64,000 bases of DNA from Isoetes taiwanensis (GCA_021234155.1 JAJEKV010000041.1:5880829-5944828); one strand, 5' to 3'; numbered from the stretch's first letter, positions 11,172-24,171 are shown. The notes: a model not told the origin generated them from the letters alone. Program-made: numbers and translations.

Positions 11172-11655
11172 TCATAAATTCAAAATGCTCACATGTGCAT
11201 AAAAAATCCCCCTTGCCTTGGTTGATGTAGCTAAGATGATTGAAATGCTACATGGATTGCCATGAAGGGTAGTTACGAAATATTTCTACTACACTAATGT
11301 TTGCACTCGCATGCATTGCCCTTCTTCACCCACGCGATATTGCTGGATCAGGCTTCCGCCCCAAGATTCCCCACTGCTGCCTCCCCCGGAGTCTGGGCCG
11401 TGTCTCCGTCCCAGTGTGGCTGATGATCCGAAAAGATCAATATGCAACCAGAAGCACAATTGTAGGCTAAAGGTTTCTAATCTCTCACAAAGTCACTAAA
11501 ATGCAACACTCCTATTCTTATCTCCATATTTACAACTGCAAATTAAAATTTTCAAATATCTCACAAAGTCAATACTTCATTGAAATGCAACCACTTTGTT
11601 CTTACCTCTTACCTTGATATATAGGCTCTCATCTTCAAAAAAATATCAAACGAGA

Positions 11656-12710
11656 TAAATGATAACATGGTATGTACCCATGGTATATGCCATCATGGAT
11701 TGATTTCTTTCATCTTTTGAAGTGTTAGCTGTATTTGTTGCTTGTGAAAGGAAAGTGCATACTGCATCTGCTGCCTCTGTTGTAGTATCTGCATATGCCA
11801 TAAGGCTTATAATACAGAAAACATAAACAAATAAAATAGAATGCACAGCATAGAACCACAATAGCACAACACTCAAATCATCTTCGCATACAGAATAATC
11901 TAGCCAAGAATAGTGCCTACCTAAAGAATTCAAGGAACAAACAGAATTACCTCAATGTCTTTAGAAACATGGAGCCGCATTTGTTGCCTGTGAAAAGGAA
12001 GTTCAAACTGCATATGTTGCCTCTGTCGTAATATCTACATAGGCAATTGATAACATGGTATGTATCCATGGTGTATGCGATCATGGATTGATTGTCTTCA
12101 TCCTTTGAAGTGCAAGCTGCATCTGTTGCTGGTGAAAGGAAGTGCAAACTGCATCTGTTTCCTTTATCGCAGCTAGCTCTTCTGGATTACATGGCAATGA
12201 ATGCTTGCAAATATTTCTTTGACGGCTCGTTGCTCTTCTAAAATGCACGGAATAAACGCTATTTAGAATTTTAAATGTTCTATGGATGTTGAATAACTGA
12301 AAAGCATGAGATCAAATATATAAAACATGTGCCTGTTCTGAACATGCTTATAAAACAGCCTCGTCTAATATGTGATACGTTATTCAGCTCTCAACATATT
12401 TTATACAAATAAATAACCTCTATTGTGCATGTTGGGCATTGTCTCAAATCAATGCACTGTATGAGATCATGTGAAGGAGAAACATGCTGCATTGCTCCAT
12501 ATAAGAATATCTTCCTTGCATGCAACATGCCAGAAATAAATAGGAATATAGAGGTAGAGTATATAATAATAACAAAAGCCAAAGAGAACCACAATAGCAC
12601 AACACACAAATCATCTTCATATACAAAATAATCTAGCCAATAATCGTGCCTACCTAAACAATTTAACAAACAAACACAATTACCTCAAAATGTCTTTGGA
12701 AACCCAAAAT
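11656..12710. repeat. Diverged segmental duplication, about 0.7 kb apart
   Basis: GATAACATGGTATGTA(C/T)CCATGG begins similar stretches at about 11658 and 12049. A second matching pair, ACCACAATAGCACAACAC to ATGTCTTTGGAAAC, lies at about 11870-11968 and 12590-12700. A third partial copy of the CATCTGTTGCC...GAAAGGAAGTGCA part lies near 11975. Minus-strand frames conserve a short peptide (LGRH..WLDY..CEDDL..VLLWF) between copies, so the unit may derive from a transcribed gene, which I do not recognise. Confidence 0.65.
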
Positions 12711-13540
12711 TCAACCTCTTCGCAACAAAATCGAGCTTAATCAATAAAACATTTTGCTGAAACAACAATAGCAGCTTATTTAATCACACACGCATTTTAA
12801 ATACCATAGATTGATCATGGACCAATAACTGCGGTAATTACTTCCTTTGCACTACATCTACACATCAAGATTGAATGCCAAAAGCTTCTTGATGCACCAC
12901 AGAATAATCAACAAAAGAGGAAAAAAAAATATAATATGAGCACATAAGGAATTCATGAATCCAAAACCTATGCGTGGCTCTTGTCAACAAAAGATAGAAG
13001 GAAACCCTACAAAAAATGATACATTGATGGTAGCTCACTTGGAACCCGATGTAATCCTTACCATAGTCTTCTGATGGCCCAAAATGTTCTAATATGTGGA
13101 GAGAAATTATAAAAGATCTAGAAAAGCTTGGCCAAGAACATTTGAGCAACATAATTACTATATCCAATGCCCGAGAAAAACTCAGAATATCAGAGCACAA
13201 TAAGGTTCCCAAATGATTATTTCGATTTTTGGTGGGGGAAAGAAAAAGAAAAATTGAAAAATGCCTTGGTTAACCATTGGCATGGTTGTTTGGGGTTTTT
13301 TTGGAACCATTGGAAATGTTTTTTGTTTTAAACCATTGTTTTAAATTTAGGGTTCTAATTTGGGGTTCTAATTATGCAGCGACCATCGTCCATCAAAACC
13401 GTGGCGATCAGCTTTTTAAACCGTAGCCACAGGTTTTACCCAAGCCAATTTCGGCCAAGCCAATTCAGAAAGCAGCCAATTTCACAAAAAAGATCAGAGT
13501 TTAGCGATGGATCACAGATTTGGGTCAGAGTTTCTTTTTG
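12711..13540. other. AT-rich spacer, nothing recognised
   Basis: No gene, RNA or long repeat is evident. Near 13290-13375 a short phrase (GGAACCATTGG / AAACCATTG, then GGGTTCTAATT twice) is locally repeated. Confidence 0.4.
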
Positions 13541-13553
13541 GTAGAAGTTAATT

Positions 13554-15712
13554 TTGGTTGAGATTTTTAAAGCTTCGATCTGCTCGAACAATCCATTTTC
13601 GCCCTTTCCTATTCACAAAACACCCATTTTACATCACGGAAGATCGAGTTTCTTTTCGATTCTGGATCCCGAGATCCTCCACTTGAACACGTCTACCATG
13701 GCCCATGCAACTCCAAACCTGACCATCACCTTCAGGGTTTGTTACATTCTTCATCTTGAAATCCAAATCGAAATCCAAACCTTTGTTATTTTCCAAGCAC
13801 CATTTCTCACATTGAAATCCAAATCCAAATCCAAACTGTTCCTTTCCAACCAAGCCTCTCCTAGACACAATGAATTTTCGCAAGAAGCCCGAAAGTCTGC
13901 TTTGCATGTGCACGAGTTTGTTTTAGATGACGAAGGCAGATTTAGGAAGCTCACTCTCACCTGCATCGCTAGGGCGTTGGATGCAAGTTTTTTCTTCTTT
14001 GCAGCCCCTTATTTCCATAAATCCGGCTTTGTTGAGGAAGAGGAAGAACCCGATGCACCTTTAGCCCCCGAGAAAACTTTTAATCATTGGGAGGAAGAGG
14101 GGCAGGCCAAAGAAGGAGATAACTCTTCATGATATCGAAAAGCGAGCGAGAAGAGCGTAGCGAAGTTTGCTAGGTTTCGTAAAAGAACGTAAAGAAAAGC
14201 AACGCGCTAAGGAGAAGGAGGAGAAGCGTAAGCTCGGGATCGAGAAGAAAAGGCTTCTTGAGGAGAAGCGCGCGAAGGCCAAAGCCAACAAAGCAAAGGG
14301 GAAGAAGCCTAGTTCACGGGCTTCTAGTGTCCTTGACTTAAGCGCCAAGTAAGCATTGCGGCGAGGGACATCCGGGAGGAAATATACTTGAAGGTGTGCA
14401 GGTTTCTTGACACCGATTGCATAGCGGGAATGGTTTCACAGGAGGCGGGATCGGAGTTGGACCATTTGCATCGCAGGTGTGTTTTCGGGGATGGAGATGA
14501 CAACCCCTAATTGAGTCAACTCCCGTCTCAAGCATGCTGGATTGGGTTGAGCATAAACCCCGGGCGGAGTAATCATGTGCAAGGCCCTAAAGGACACTGC
14601 GCTTGCATTGTTTCGACGGCATGCTTGGATATTGCCTTAAGGATATGGGCAAAATGCATTTTAAGTACTATGCCAAAGGGGTTAGTGCAGAGGAAATGGA
14701 GAAAGGCAAGAATAAGTATGCCTTATATGGAGCGGGTGAAATCAAGGATTGTGTCACGCTAGACAATCGAAACTTGATGCGGTGGCCAAGCATTTCATAT
14801 TGTACCATGGAAGAAAGCAAAGAACCCTAGTTTGTGCTACACCATAGCACGGATGTTAAGAACCGAAAAGTTTATTCTATCTAGTGCTTGGGTGCTCCCA
14901 TCCAATCCGCACACATTAGCCAAGAGCGAAGTTGAAGCGGCATGGCGCTTGACCCTCACACCCACTCGGGCCTCCATCAAAGATGTATACGGCTGCGTTA
15001 TCTATGGTCTACCTAGTGGCGTTGTTCCCATACGCAGAGTGGGGAAAAGAAGGCGAAGGGTTTGGGATGATGAGAACGATGCCAGAAAATTAGATGAGCT
15101 TGATGGCTCATGCACTCCCCTCTCTAGTCCTGAAAGCAGCAGTGATTCTCTTGATGATGGTTATGACACAGAGATTCCAGGAACCTTGCACGTGGAGGAC
15201 ACTGAGTATGAACAAGAGACCCCAGCCTTCTTTCCACCTGAGGAACCCGATTTCACTCCCTTCCAAGATTACATCCCCTTAAATTTTAAAGATCATTCTT
15301 TATCTATTTCTTAGGCATATAATACGCTTTTTTTTTGAATATGTAGTATTTTCTCTATTTTTATTATTTTATCATATTATTGACGAATTACTTGTTCATG
15401 TGTGTAGGTGCAAACAAGGACATTGATGAAGTTAGTGAATCACTCTTTACCCCCTTCATAGATGTTGATTCTGATGGCTCGATTGATGAGCAAAAGGAAA
15501 TTGATAATGCATTAGAGAATGTTCTAGACGTTGAGAATGGCCCATTTTTTGATGCATTGGAGATGGCGAAGCATGCAGGAAGGAACATCTTAGAGCTGCA
15601 AGTTTCATTAAAAAATGTGTATGATATTCTTGAGGAATGCTTCATCGCTATGGACGATGAGAGCGTGAAAGTCTCCACACGTGGAGCGATGTGTTGTTCG
15701 TGGCTGAGATGA
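13554..15712 (+). pseudogene. Unidentified broken gene: AT-hook, basic coiled region, conserved core, acidic C-terminus
   Basis: Pieces lie in one orientation with the look of one long protein. In order: NEFSQEARKSALHVHEF region (about 13870-14100); AT-hook KRGRPKKE (about 14094-14117); Lys/Glu/Arg-rich coiled region (14167-14352); RDIREEIYLKVCRFLD (about 14365-14412); GMLGYCLKDMGKMHFKYY (about 14618-14671); MLRTEKFILSSAWVLP (about 14850-14900), then an acidic Ser-rich region to 15314; and an acidic, possibly spliced last part at 15408-15712 after a CATGTGTGTAG acceptor. I do not recognise the family. AT-hooks bind AT-rich DNA. GYCLKD preceded by a hydrophobic strand faintly recalls the Tyr/Lys motif of Rep-type (HUH) nucleases, but no HUH motif was found, so that is speculation. 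The copy carries several breaks. It could be a mobile-element protein or a host relic. Confidence 0.4.
13757..13841 (+). repeat. Short tandem repeat (AAATC(C/G))n inside the unidentified gene
   Basis: GAAATCCAAATCGAAATCC and GAAATCCAAATCCAAATCC lie about 60 bp apart, giving Gln/Ile or Lys/Ser dipeptide runs on the plus strand. It looks like local replication slippage. Confidence 0.6.
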
Positions 15713-15989
15713 ACCGTGTTCGTGCTCTTTTAGTACGAAACCTTAAAGGATTGACTATGCTCAGCTCGAGAGCACCCACAGACCATGGGTGCATAGAGTT
15801 GTGTCTAGAACATTGTGCTCTTGGTGTTTTGCTATTCAGAGAGTGGCCAACTAAATAAAAGATGTTTTTTGTATGCTTCCATATGATGACTTTGTATGTC
15901 TCCAAATAATTTAAAGCACATACATTTGTGCATGAGCAAATTGCATTTTAAGTTGTCTCTTATGCTTTATGTTTTATGATTTTCTTATA

Positions 15990-16132
15990 TGAAATTATTT
16001 AATTAAAAAAAAACAAAAAAACACACCAAAAAAACACACAAAAAAAAAAAAAAAAACAAACAAAAAAAATGTTTATACACAAAAAAAAAAATTTTTACAT
16101 TAAATTTTTATCTTTTTTTTTTTTTTTTTTCA
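15990..16132. repeat. Low-complexity A-rich then T-rich tract
   Basis: About 90 bp of A runs broken by C and ACAC is followed by a run of about 20 T. It may be an old poly(A) insertion site, but no target duplication was found. It is also a likely assembly weak point. Confidence 0.7.
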
Positions 16133-16347
16133 AAAGTTTGTTTGGGTGTGTTATGGCAGTTCTTGTGTTTTCTGTTAGGAAAAAAAATCAAAAACCACGA
16201 TGTGTACCTTAAAAGAATAACTGTAGAATGCATATTTATTATCAAAATTGAATGTGAGAAGACCTTTGAGTCCTCTGCAGTTGTTAAGGAGAGCCTCCAG
16301 AAACATCTAATAAATGCTTATATTATCTGCTCTAAACCATCCGACTA

Positions 16348-16745
16348 TTCCTGCACACAACAAAAAGGGGTTTAGAGCATTTCAAGCCATGGCAGACTCA
16401 GAAATTCTGACATTCATTACACATCTAAATGCATCCATAAGTTTACCAATTATAGGCTTTAAATCCTGCATCTGCATGTGTAAACAATATGCAGGTCGTT
16501 ATGTTCTCAGCTTCGAACTCTCAGATGCAATTCGACTAATCTTGCACGGGATCCTGCACACAATAATAGGGGTTTTCAGAGCATTTCAAGCCATGGCAGG
16601 TTAAGAAATACTCACAATTATTACACAGCTTCGTCCTCTCAGATGCAACCCGACTAATCTTGCACAGGATCCTGCACACAATAATAGGGATTTTCAGAGC
16701 ATTTCAAGCCATGGCAGGCTAAGAAATCCTCACAATCATTACACA
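16348..16745. repeat. Tandem repeat, 118-bp unit, two full copies and one partial
   Basis: Copies start at 16511 and 16629 (CTTCG...CTCTCAGATGCAA). They share CCTGCACACAATAATAGGG and TTTCAGAGCATTTCAAGCC, and end CACAATTATTACACA. A diverged partial copy lies at about 16348-16430 (CCTGCACACAACAAAAAGGGG). No protein coding was recognised. Confidence 0.8.
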
Positions 16746-16749
16746 AATT

Positions 16750-19700
16750 TCTAGGGGTCTCTAGATCATTGCATCTACCTATATAAAAGTATCCATTATG
16801 GAGGTCGCTAAGCTGCTGCCACAATTTGGCAGCATAGAAGAGCAATTGACATTTCTCATTGATGGCTAACAATTTGCTGGAAATGTGCATATACCAAGTC
16901 TGCATCCTCAAGATAATTCAAGCAACCACAAGTTGAAGAACCAAGCAAGGACTCTCATTTGAAGTATTGCAAAGAAGAATTGAAGGTCAAAATGTAATGC
17001 AAGGTCAACATAAGGAAGCTCTATGGCAAGATCAAGATTGGAAGACCCCCTAAGAAGTAAGATATTCATTCAAGTTCTTTGACATGATCTATACCTTGAG
17101 GAACTCCTTGACTCCAATTGCCTCCTTTTACTCACCATCACCCAAATCCAAAATGGCCTAATCTATCTCCTAGTCAAGAACAACACACACTCCATCACAT
17201 ATCCACTATTTCCCTAAATCCCTATTGGAATTCGCATATTGATGGCCAATAGGGCACACACTCTCTCTCTCTAAAGCAAAAGAGAGGGAAAATACTTATT
17301 ACAAAGTCACTTGGGCAAATTTGATCTAAGCATTATTAAGATTTCATGCCAAAAGTGCATATAATTATGCCACATCATCATCCACCTCACCAAACATGCC
17401 ACCTCACCATACATGTCAGCTATCATTTTGTTTTCCATCTCACACAAGTTGTTGACTAGGAGAAAAGATTTTTGCCATGTCACCATGCCATGTCATCATC
17501 TACCCCACCAATACTTAGCCACCTCATCACACATCATATTCCTTCTTTCACACATCATATTCCTTCTTTCATCTCACAAAATTTTGACTAGAGGAAAATT
17601 CTGCCAAATCACCACATGCCAAGTCATCACATGCCACGTCACTTTTTGGTTGCTTACCCATACTCTACATTTACCACGTGTCCAAGCTTTAAGATCACAC
17701 CATCTAGAAAGAAAATATGGGAGAGCAATTATTTCTTATGAACCCTTGGCCTAGGTACGATTTCATCCAATCCCCATGCGCCACGTTGTCCTGGGATTAA
17801 TTTTTGAAGAAGGCCTGTGGGATATTGTTCCTCCGCAAAAATTCGTTGACCTAAAAAGGTCAGGCCAAGATCCGACCTCTCCGGTGGATCTGACCTGATA
17901 ATCATGAGCCTGAACATCTCTTTTGTATCCTTATGCTTCAAGAAACCTCACAACACACATAAGCCAAAACCAAACAAACCCAGATGCCAAGAATGTGCCG
18001 GAAATAAGGAAATAAAAAGGGGGATACGTTCTGAAACAAGGTCGTCGGCGTCTATGCGAAATTCTGACGTCTGAGTTACTTCATGTACCGGATTTGAAAG
18101 TATTTAGCGAAGAATGGCCTGCCTTGCATGAAGTTTATTTGAATTTGATGCAAAAACCCAATCGTTTACCTTCTTCTGATTATTTTGGATTCTGTGCCCG
18201 AGACTGTGAGCTTGGGAATTGATGTTTACCTTCTATGTGATAATCAAATGAGAGAAAATCTGACCTTGGTAAGTATTATTGTCATTTAACAGTTTTAATT
18301 CTTATTCCTTTATGCTAAAAGTCCATAAAACACAGAAAATAGAGATTGCTAGCAACATCTGAGTTAGTTTTCTTGCACCATAGGGTCACTATAGTTAGCA
18401 TCATCCCAAAAAATCATTAAAACATACCCTTAGAAACCATCTGCCTGTTCATTCTTGAATCAAAAAACTGTATTAACTGATAAACAATTTTTCCCCACAA
18501 AAATAGTTGCAGATTGCTCTTGTGATGAGTATGCACATTAGAGGTTAAATCAGTTGTCAAAACTAGAAAAAAGGTTCGATCCCAAAAGCTGGCAAAACAG
18601 GCTCTCGGGTTGGGATATTGACTCAAAATTGACTTGGTCAATAAGCTCAATCCCATAAAGGAGCCTAAGGAATTTGCAAATAGACCTGGGTATACTGATC
18701 AAACACATTGTCTAGAAGCTTTGTAGATTGGATTTATTGAAAAACTCTCAAAGATTTCATCCCGTCTCCCTCGGGATCGATCTAGCTGCGGAAGCGTAAA
18801 CACACATGAGCACATGACATCAATCAACAATAACATATCCACCTCGAAGGGTGGTCCACCATATCACAGTAGCTGCAACAACACATCAGTACATCAACAT
18901 AACATGGGGAAATCCTACCCAGGCTCAGACTCTTGGGGAAAGATTGACGGCTTGGGTCTCCGGATAACAATGCAGACAGAATTCATGGCAAATGGATTTG
19001 GCTGGCATAGAAACATGGTCGTTGGGTAGGCCACTCTATCCGCCCCTCCTGTGCATACTTTGCAGATAGGCTGAAAAGTATTGGAGCCTGACCGTAGCCT
19101 GCCGGGTTCATAGCCAAAGGGGCTACTATTGGGTTGCATCTCCCCAGCTCCCGATGAGGCAGGAGGAGATCACTCTCCTCCAGAAGGTTCATGCCAATCA
19201 CAGGCGAGCTAGAGAGCCACTACTCATATACGACTTGAACCCCTAGAAGATGACGCATCACCCAAGAGGCACAAGGCCCCCAAAGATTAACTCGTATTCA
19301 TAATCACGATAGAAACCGGTATAAGAGTGGTTTTTACTACATGCAATTCACAATGTCAAGAAAAACTATATGGCTTTCATAATCACTACTAGTATGATCA
19401 TAGTTCTTATACTAATTTTGTATCTAACACTAGTTTCTTAAAGTTATTATTAGTTTAAGAGGTGGTTCTTAAGCGTAGATTGTCAATATTGCAATTTAAG
19501 ATGATTTTACATATTAGTTATCATTATCATATATAATTCTTAACGTAGTTTTAATTCTCCCAAGTCTTTGGAGAACCATGTTTGATTTTGTAAGTGTGCT
19601 ATGGTTTTTGGCACTTGCTTATTTACTATGCTTGTTAGCAGTCTATTACGTTGGTTTGAGTGGTTGTTTATTTAATATACTTGTTTCAATCCCTAATGTC

Positions 19701-20740
19701 ACTACTGACTTTGAGCATAGTTATTTATGTTAACTAGTAATTCTGACTATTATATCTAATTTTGACCTACTTTTAGAGCGTGATCCTTAATTGTAATTAT
19801 AGACTTGCATTATGTACATTGACTTTTACTAGTTGCATGGTGTCTATGCTTTGTTTCTTGTTTTCTAACATTATATGTAGCGTAGTTTTATATTGGGGCA
19901 AGTGTATGTTTGTACTGATCTTTTCCAATGTATCCTCTGTGATATACTAGTTAGTACATGTACTGAGAGCATGCAATGGTGAGGAGTTATAGCATCAGCA
20001 TCAAGCAACTTCCTCGAGCAACTATAATGTTCTAATGTAAAACATAAAATAATGTCGAGCATAAGACTTTGATAGTCCGGAGCAATGTTCAAATTTTAGA
20101 TGCATGGATACTTCAAATAAGTAGCTTCAGGTAGGCAAAAACTTAGAACAACATGCTTCACTTATATTAAATAAACGAGACTTTATTGCAGCAATGGGAA
20201 AACACAAAAACAAGCTTGATTTCAAATAATGATCCTAATTGCATCTGTAAACCCAATTTATTCCCCCAAGAATGGATTTGGCTTCTTTTCAACTGACGGA
20301 TGCAATTTTGTTCTTATTTATCCTCTCGGATCCAATCGGCTCGCCCGACCTATATTTTAGCTAACATAAATCTCAATGGTTTTTGTGACCTTATTTGTTT
20401 TTTCTTATAAAATCACTAGGTCAAATATTCATGACAATTCGTTCATCCAAAACATCATTAGGTCAAAGATTCATGCCATGCATTCACCAATCTTCAAGTA
20501 TAGAACTTGGCATCATGATTGTATATAATTTGTTATGTTTTAAACCAATAAAAAACATAGGAATTTTACGAGCCTATACATTTTGACATTCATGATATCA
20601 TCAATGTGCAAACCCTGAGCTTCAAGCAAAGATTTCACGTTCGATTTCCCCATCATTCTAAGTTATGATATTTTTTTCATGAAGCAAATAGACACAGTAT
20701 TATAACCCTCAATGAGTCAAAATCCAATAGTTTGAAAAAA
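16750..20740. other. Intergenic DNA, no gene recognised
   Basis: Nothing with a protein-family signature was seen on either strand. Noted: CACACATCATATTCCTTCTTT repeated in tandem near 17530-17570; a CT microsatellite near 17258; an imperfect inverted repeat of GGTCAGATC-type words near 17860-17900; and a GC-richer stretch at 18720-19290 that could be LTR debris (ACTCTCAAAGATTTCATCCCG, then TCCCTCGGGATCG) but has no partner copy in the window. Confidence 0.4.
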
Positions 20741-20744
20741 TGAA

Positions 20745-22610
20745 TATTTGATCATTGACAACTAGAGCTTCACATCAATTTGCTGTTCCTTTTCTTCGAA
20801 TGTTCACCTCTTCTCTTTAAACTCTTATCTCATCTTTAATATTTTGTAAACCACGTTCAACCATTGCAACTCATTTTTTCTAAAACTGGAGGAACACGCC
20901 ATGTCCACGACGTGCCCCTATGTCAAAAAGGAGAAAATTTGGAGGTTGGCACATCCGTGCGATGGATGCCCATTTTTTTTCGGAGACGCTTCTTGGGACA
21001 TGAGCTACCATTTGGATGGTGGGATTAGCAGATGGAGTAGTTTTGGTGCCCTGATATTTAAACCCTACTATATCTGTTGGGTTTAGGTTTTGGCAACCTT
21101 CCTTACATTTGAAGTGGTTAAGAGCTTGCGTGCAGGGTTTTCTCGAGGGTCTGAAGAGAGATCCCAAGAGAGAGAACAAAAAAACACTCCCTAGGCACTA
21201 ATTCCAAAAGTTGCTCCATTGTGATGGCTCATAACAAGCTAGACAACGTGCCACCGGCCATGCCAGAAAGGCACGGAATGACAATTAGACTCTGCGGTTG
21301 CATCTAGAAGGCCAGAGTTACCCTATGACACATGTGTTGAAGGGCAGATGATTGATGAAATGCCCCTATTGCCAAGTACATGCTACGTTTAGAGGAGGAG
21401 TGCACTAGGCGAGAAGTGCATTGAGCGAAAGGTCGGCCAATTTTGCACATAGCAAGTCGTCTGTTGGTTATAACAGTTGGTCCCTAGAGTAAATTTGATG
21501 CTTTAAGCTCTTGCGCGAAGTCAAAACCACATTCCGAGCTCGGTAGGGTGGCCAAACTGGAGGAAACGCCATGTCTCTGACGTGCCCCTACTTCAAAAGG
21601 GGAAAATTTGGGGGTTGTCACATTTGATATTCATTTTTCTTTTGGAGATGTTTCATAGGACATGAGCTACCATTTGGACGATAGGGTTAGCGGATGGAAT
21701 GTTTTTGGTGCCCCAATACTTAAGCCCTACTACATCTGTAGGGTTTAGGTTTTGGCAATCTTCCCTGCCTTTGGAGTGGTTAAAAGCTTGCATGCTGGGT
21801 TTCCTCGAGGGTCTGAAGAGAGACCCCAAGAGAGAGAACAAAAAAACACTCCCCAGGCACCGGTTCCAAAGTTTCTTCGTTGCGATGGCTCGTAACTAAC
21901 TGGACAACATGTCATCAGTCATGCCAGAAAGGCACGGAACGACATTTCGACTCTGCGATTGAATCTAGAAGGTCAGAGTTACCCTATGACACATGTTTGA
22001 AGATCAGATGATCGATGAAACGCCTCTATTGCCAAGTGCATGCTACATTTAGACGAGGAGTACACTAGGCGAGGAGTGCATTGAGCGAAAGGTCGGCTAG
22101 TTGCACATAGCAAGTCAGGTTTGGCTTTGTTGGTCATAATAGTTAGTTCCTAGAGAAATTTGATGATTTAGACTCATGCGCGAAGTCAAAACCACATTCC
22201 GAGCTCGATAGAATGGCCGAACTGTAGGAACTAGAGCTTCACGTCAATTTTCTTTTCCTTTTATTCGAATGTTCACCTCTTCTCTTTAAACTCTTATCTT
22301 ATCTTTAATATTTTGTAAACCACGTTCAACCATTGCAACTCATTTTTTCTAAAACTGGAGGAACACGACTGGAGGAATTAACACGCCATATGTCCCTGAC
22401 ATGCTCCTACGTCGGGAAGGGGGAAATTTGGGGGTTGTCACATCCGTGCGATGGATGTTCATTTTTTTTCTTTGGAGATGTTTCATGGGACATGAGCTAC
22501 TATTTGGACGATGGGATTAGCAGATGGAGCGGTTTGGTGCCTCGATACTTAAACCCTACTACATCTGTAGGGTTTAGGTTTTGGCAACCTTCCCTGCCTC
22601 TGAACATGCC
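20745..22610. repeat. Tandem array of a 0.67-kb unit (two copies plus a truncated third) with a duplicated flank
   Basis: Unit A (about 20885-21555) and unit B (about 21556-22225) align along their length: AAACTGGAGGAA, then GGACATGAGCTACCATTTGG, then AGGGTTTAGGTTTTGGCAA, then CCAAGAGAGAGAACAAAAAA, ending CCACATTCCGAGCTCG. A third, truncated copy covers about 22345-22605. The 135 bp before unit A (AACTAGAGCTTCAC to CAACTCATTTTTTC) is repeated before the third copy at about 22228-22345. Frames on both strands are conserved only as far as the DNA is. The unit may derive from an LTR or leader of an element, but no coding core is present. Confidence 0.75.
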
Positions 22611-23350
22611 CACACATTAGCAACACGCCTGAATGGATGAGCATATCATTGATATGCTTTTACCATATTTCGATCTTAGCAACATGCACCCTCTCCCAGG
22701 CTTTTACCTTATGCCTTCATTCGCAATGCTTAGAACTGTGTCCTGCTTTTAGAACTTTAAAGTGCTGACAAAGTTATAAATCAATACGTATGCTTAGACG
22801 GCTTTCATAAGTTATCAAGTATTAGCATTCGCATAAAGTACTTAATTCAAAAATCCACACATTTCAATCCAAAAACCTTAGTCATGCAAATGAACCGCAA
22901 ATGAGCCCTCTCCAAATTTAGGCATTAACTTCAAGAACCTTATGCCTTCATTCTCAATGTTGAAGGAATGATTTCTTAAGTCAAGAACGAGCATTCTATT
23001 TCAAAAATCGCTCATAACTCTAAATGCTCATCCATATAGTCCAGAAAATGCAAAAATTGCGAGAAAAAAAAGGCACGTCGTAAGGGTCCTAAACCTAATT
23101 TCGAACTAACATCCGGTAGGGAGAAACGCTACAGAAGATCAATCTAAACATCGGGTATGGAGAAACGCCTCCGCCAGGATAAAGCGTTACGGCGGAAATC
23201 ATTTGGAGTTCTTCAATGGATGCCACGATGATGTATAAGGTATGTTGTTTTCCAACGATAAGGTATATGATGCAACTTTTTGTATGGCTCAATAGAATTG
23301 GCTTCAAACAATATCTTTGCGTAATTATTTGATCAAATTTGTTATCAATT
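22611..23350. other. Spacer, nothing recognised
   Basis: No gene or clear repeat was seen, apart from the short phrase ACCTTATGCCTTCATTC(G/T)CAATG that occurs near 22705 and 22940. Confidence 0.4.
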
Positions 23351-23368
23351 TTGCATTATGTTATTGTA

Positions 23369-24085
23369 GATGCTGGACTTGCATCAGATGTGGTAGTCGG
23401 ATTTGCTCTTAAGCAGGCTGAAAATGCTATGTCCATGACACTAGATACATTTTCTAGTGGTGGAAAGGAAATATATGAGCTATTTGGTGTCTTTGGCCTT
23501 GATAATGAATCCCTTGGTGAATCCAAGGTCCAAGCAGATGTAGAGGAGTTTGAATCAGCAATAGAAAATCTCAGAAAAACCAGTTGACCTATACAAGGTA
23601 AACAGCTTTATATTGGATATCCAATGTTACGTTTCTCCTCAATAATGCACGTTTGTGAAACAAGTTGGTAAGAAACATTCCGCTTGTGCAGGGAGCTGAT
23701 TGATGGAGTTGTTAGTGATGCAGTGCAGGGAGGTGATTGATGGTGTTAACGGTGATGCAGTTTGTGCTGCTATCAAGGTATTCAGCTTACTATTCCTAGA
23801 CATTCAATGCATGCTGCAAGTATTTGAATCTTTCCAGTGCCTTGGTGTGTTTTCATCATACACTATAGTAGAAACAGCATAAAACATCTTCTATAGCTTG
23901 TGTTCGTAACTTCATACTTTCATGTTCATATTCCTTCTTAAATTTATCACATGTTGTGAGACATCTCATGCTTAACTTCACACTTTCCCTGTTAATTGCA
24001 AGGTATTGAGGATAAAAGAAGTATTCTTGAGCCTGCACGAGCCCATGCGTTGGCAGGAGCAAAAGCTTATTGAAAATATTATGGA
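23369..24085 (+). pseudogene. Exon remnants of an unrecognised host gene
   Basis: After a typical acceptor (TTATTGTAG) an open stretch reads DAGLASDVVVGFALKQAENA, then MTLDTFSSGGKEIYELFGVF, then an acidic helix ending SAIENLR. The next words in DNA (AAAAACCAGTTGACCTATACAAG then GTAAAC) would be a normal exon end, PVDLYK, if the A-run were one base shorter; as it stands the frame ends at TGA. A second block after GTGCAG near 23692 (RELIDGVVSDAV) is partly duplicated (REVIDGVNGDAV) and ends at AAG/GTATTC. A third piece near 24003-24070 reads IEDKRSILEPARAHALAGAKAY. This looks like one host protein with introns, now dead. The family is unknown to me. Confidence 0.5.
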
Positions 24086-24171
24086 CTGAAGCTGTGGTAG
24101 CTGTACTAGTGGAGCCAATATGAATTTTAATCGCTAGTGGGGCCAATACAAAATTTGCTTGCTATTTCAGT

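Noticed and set aside
20880-21179. 99-codon minus-strand gene conserved in three copies
   Set aside because: Conservation equals that of the surrounding tandem DNA, and each copy breaks the frame differently.
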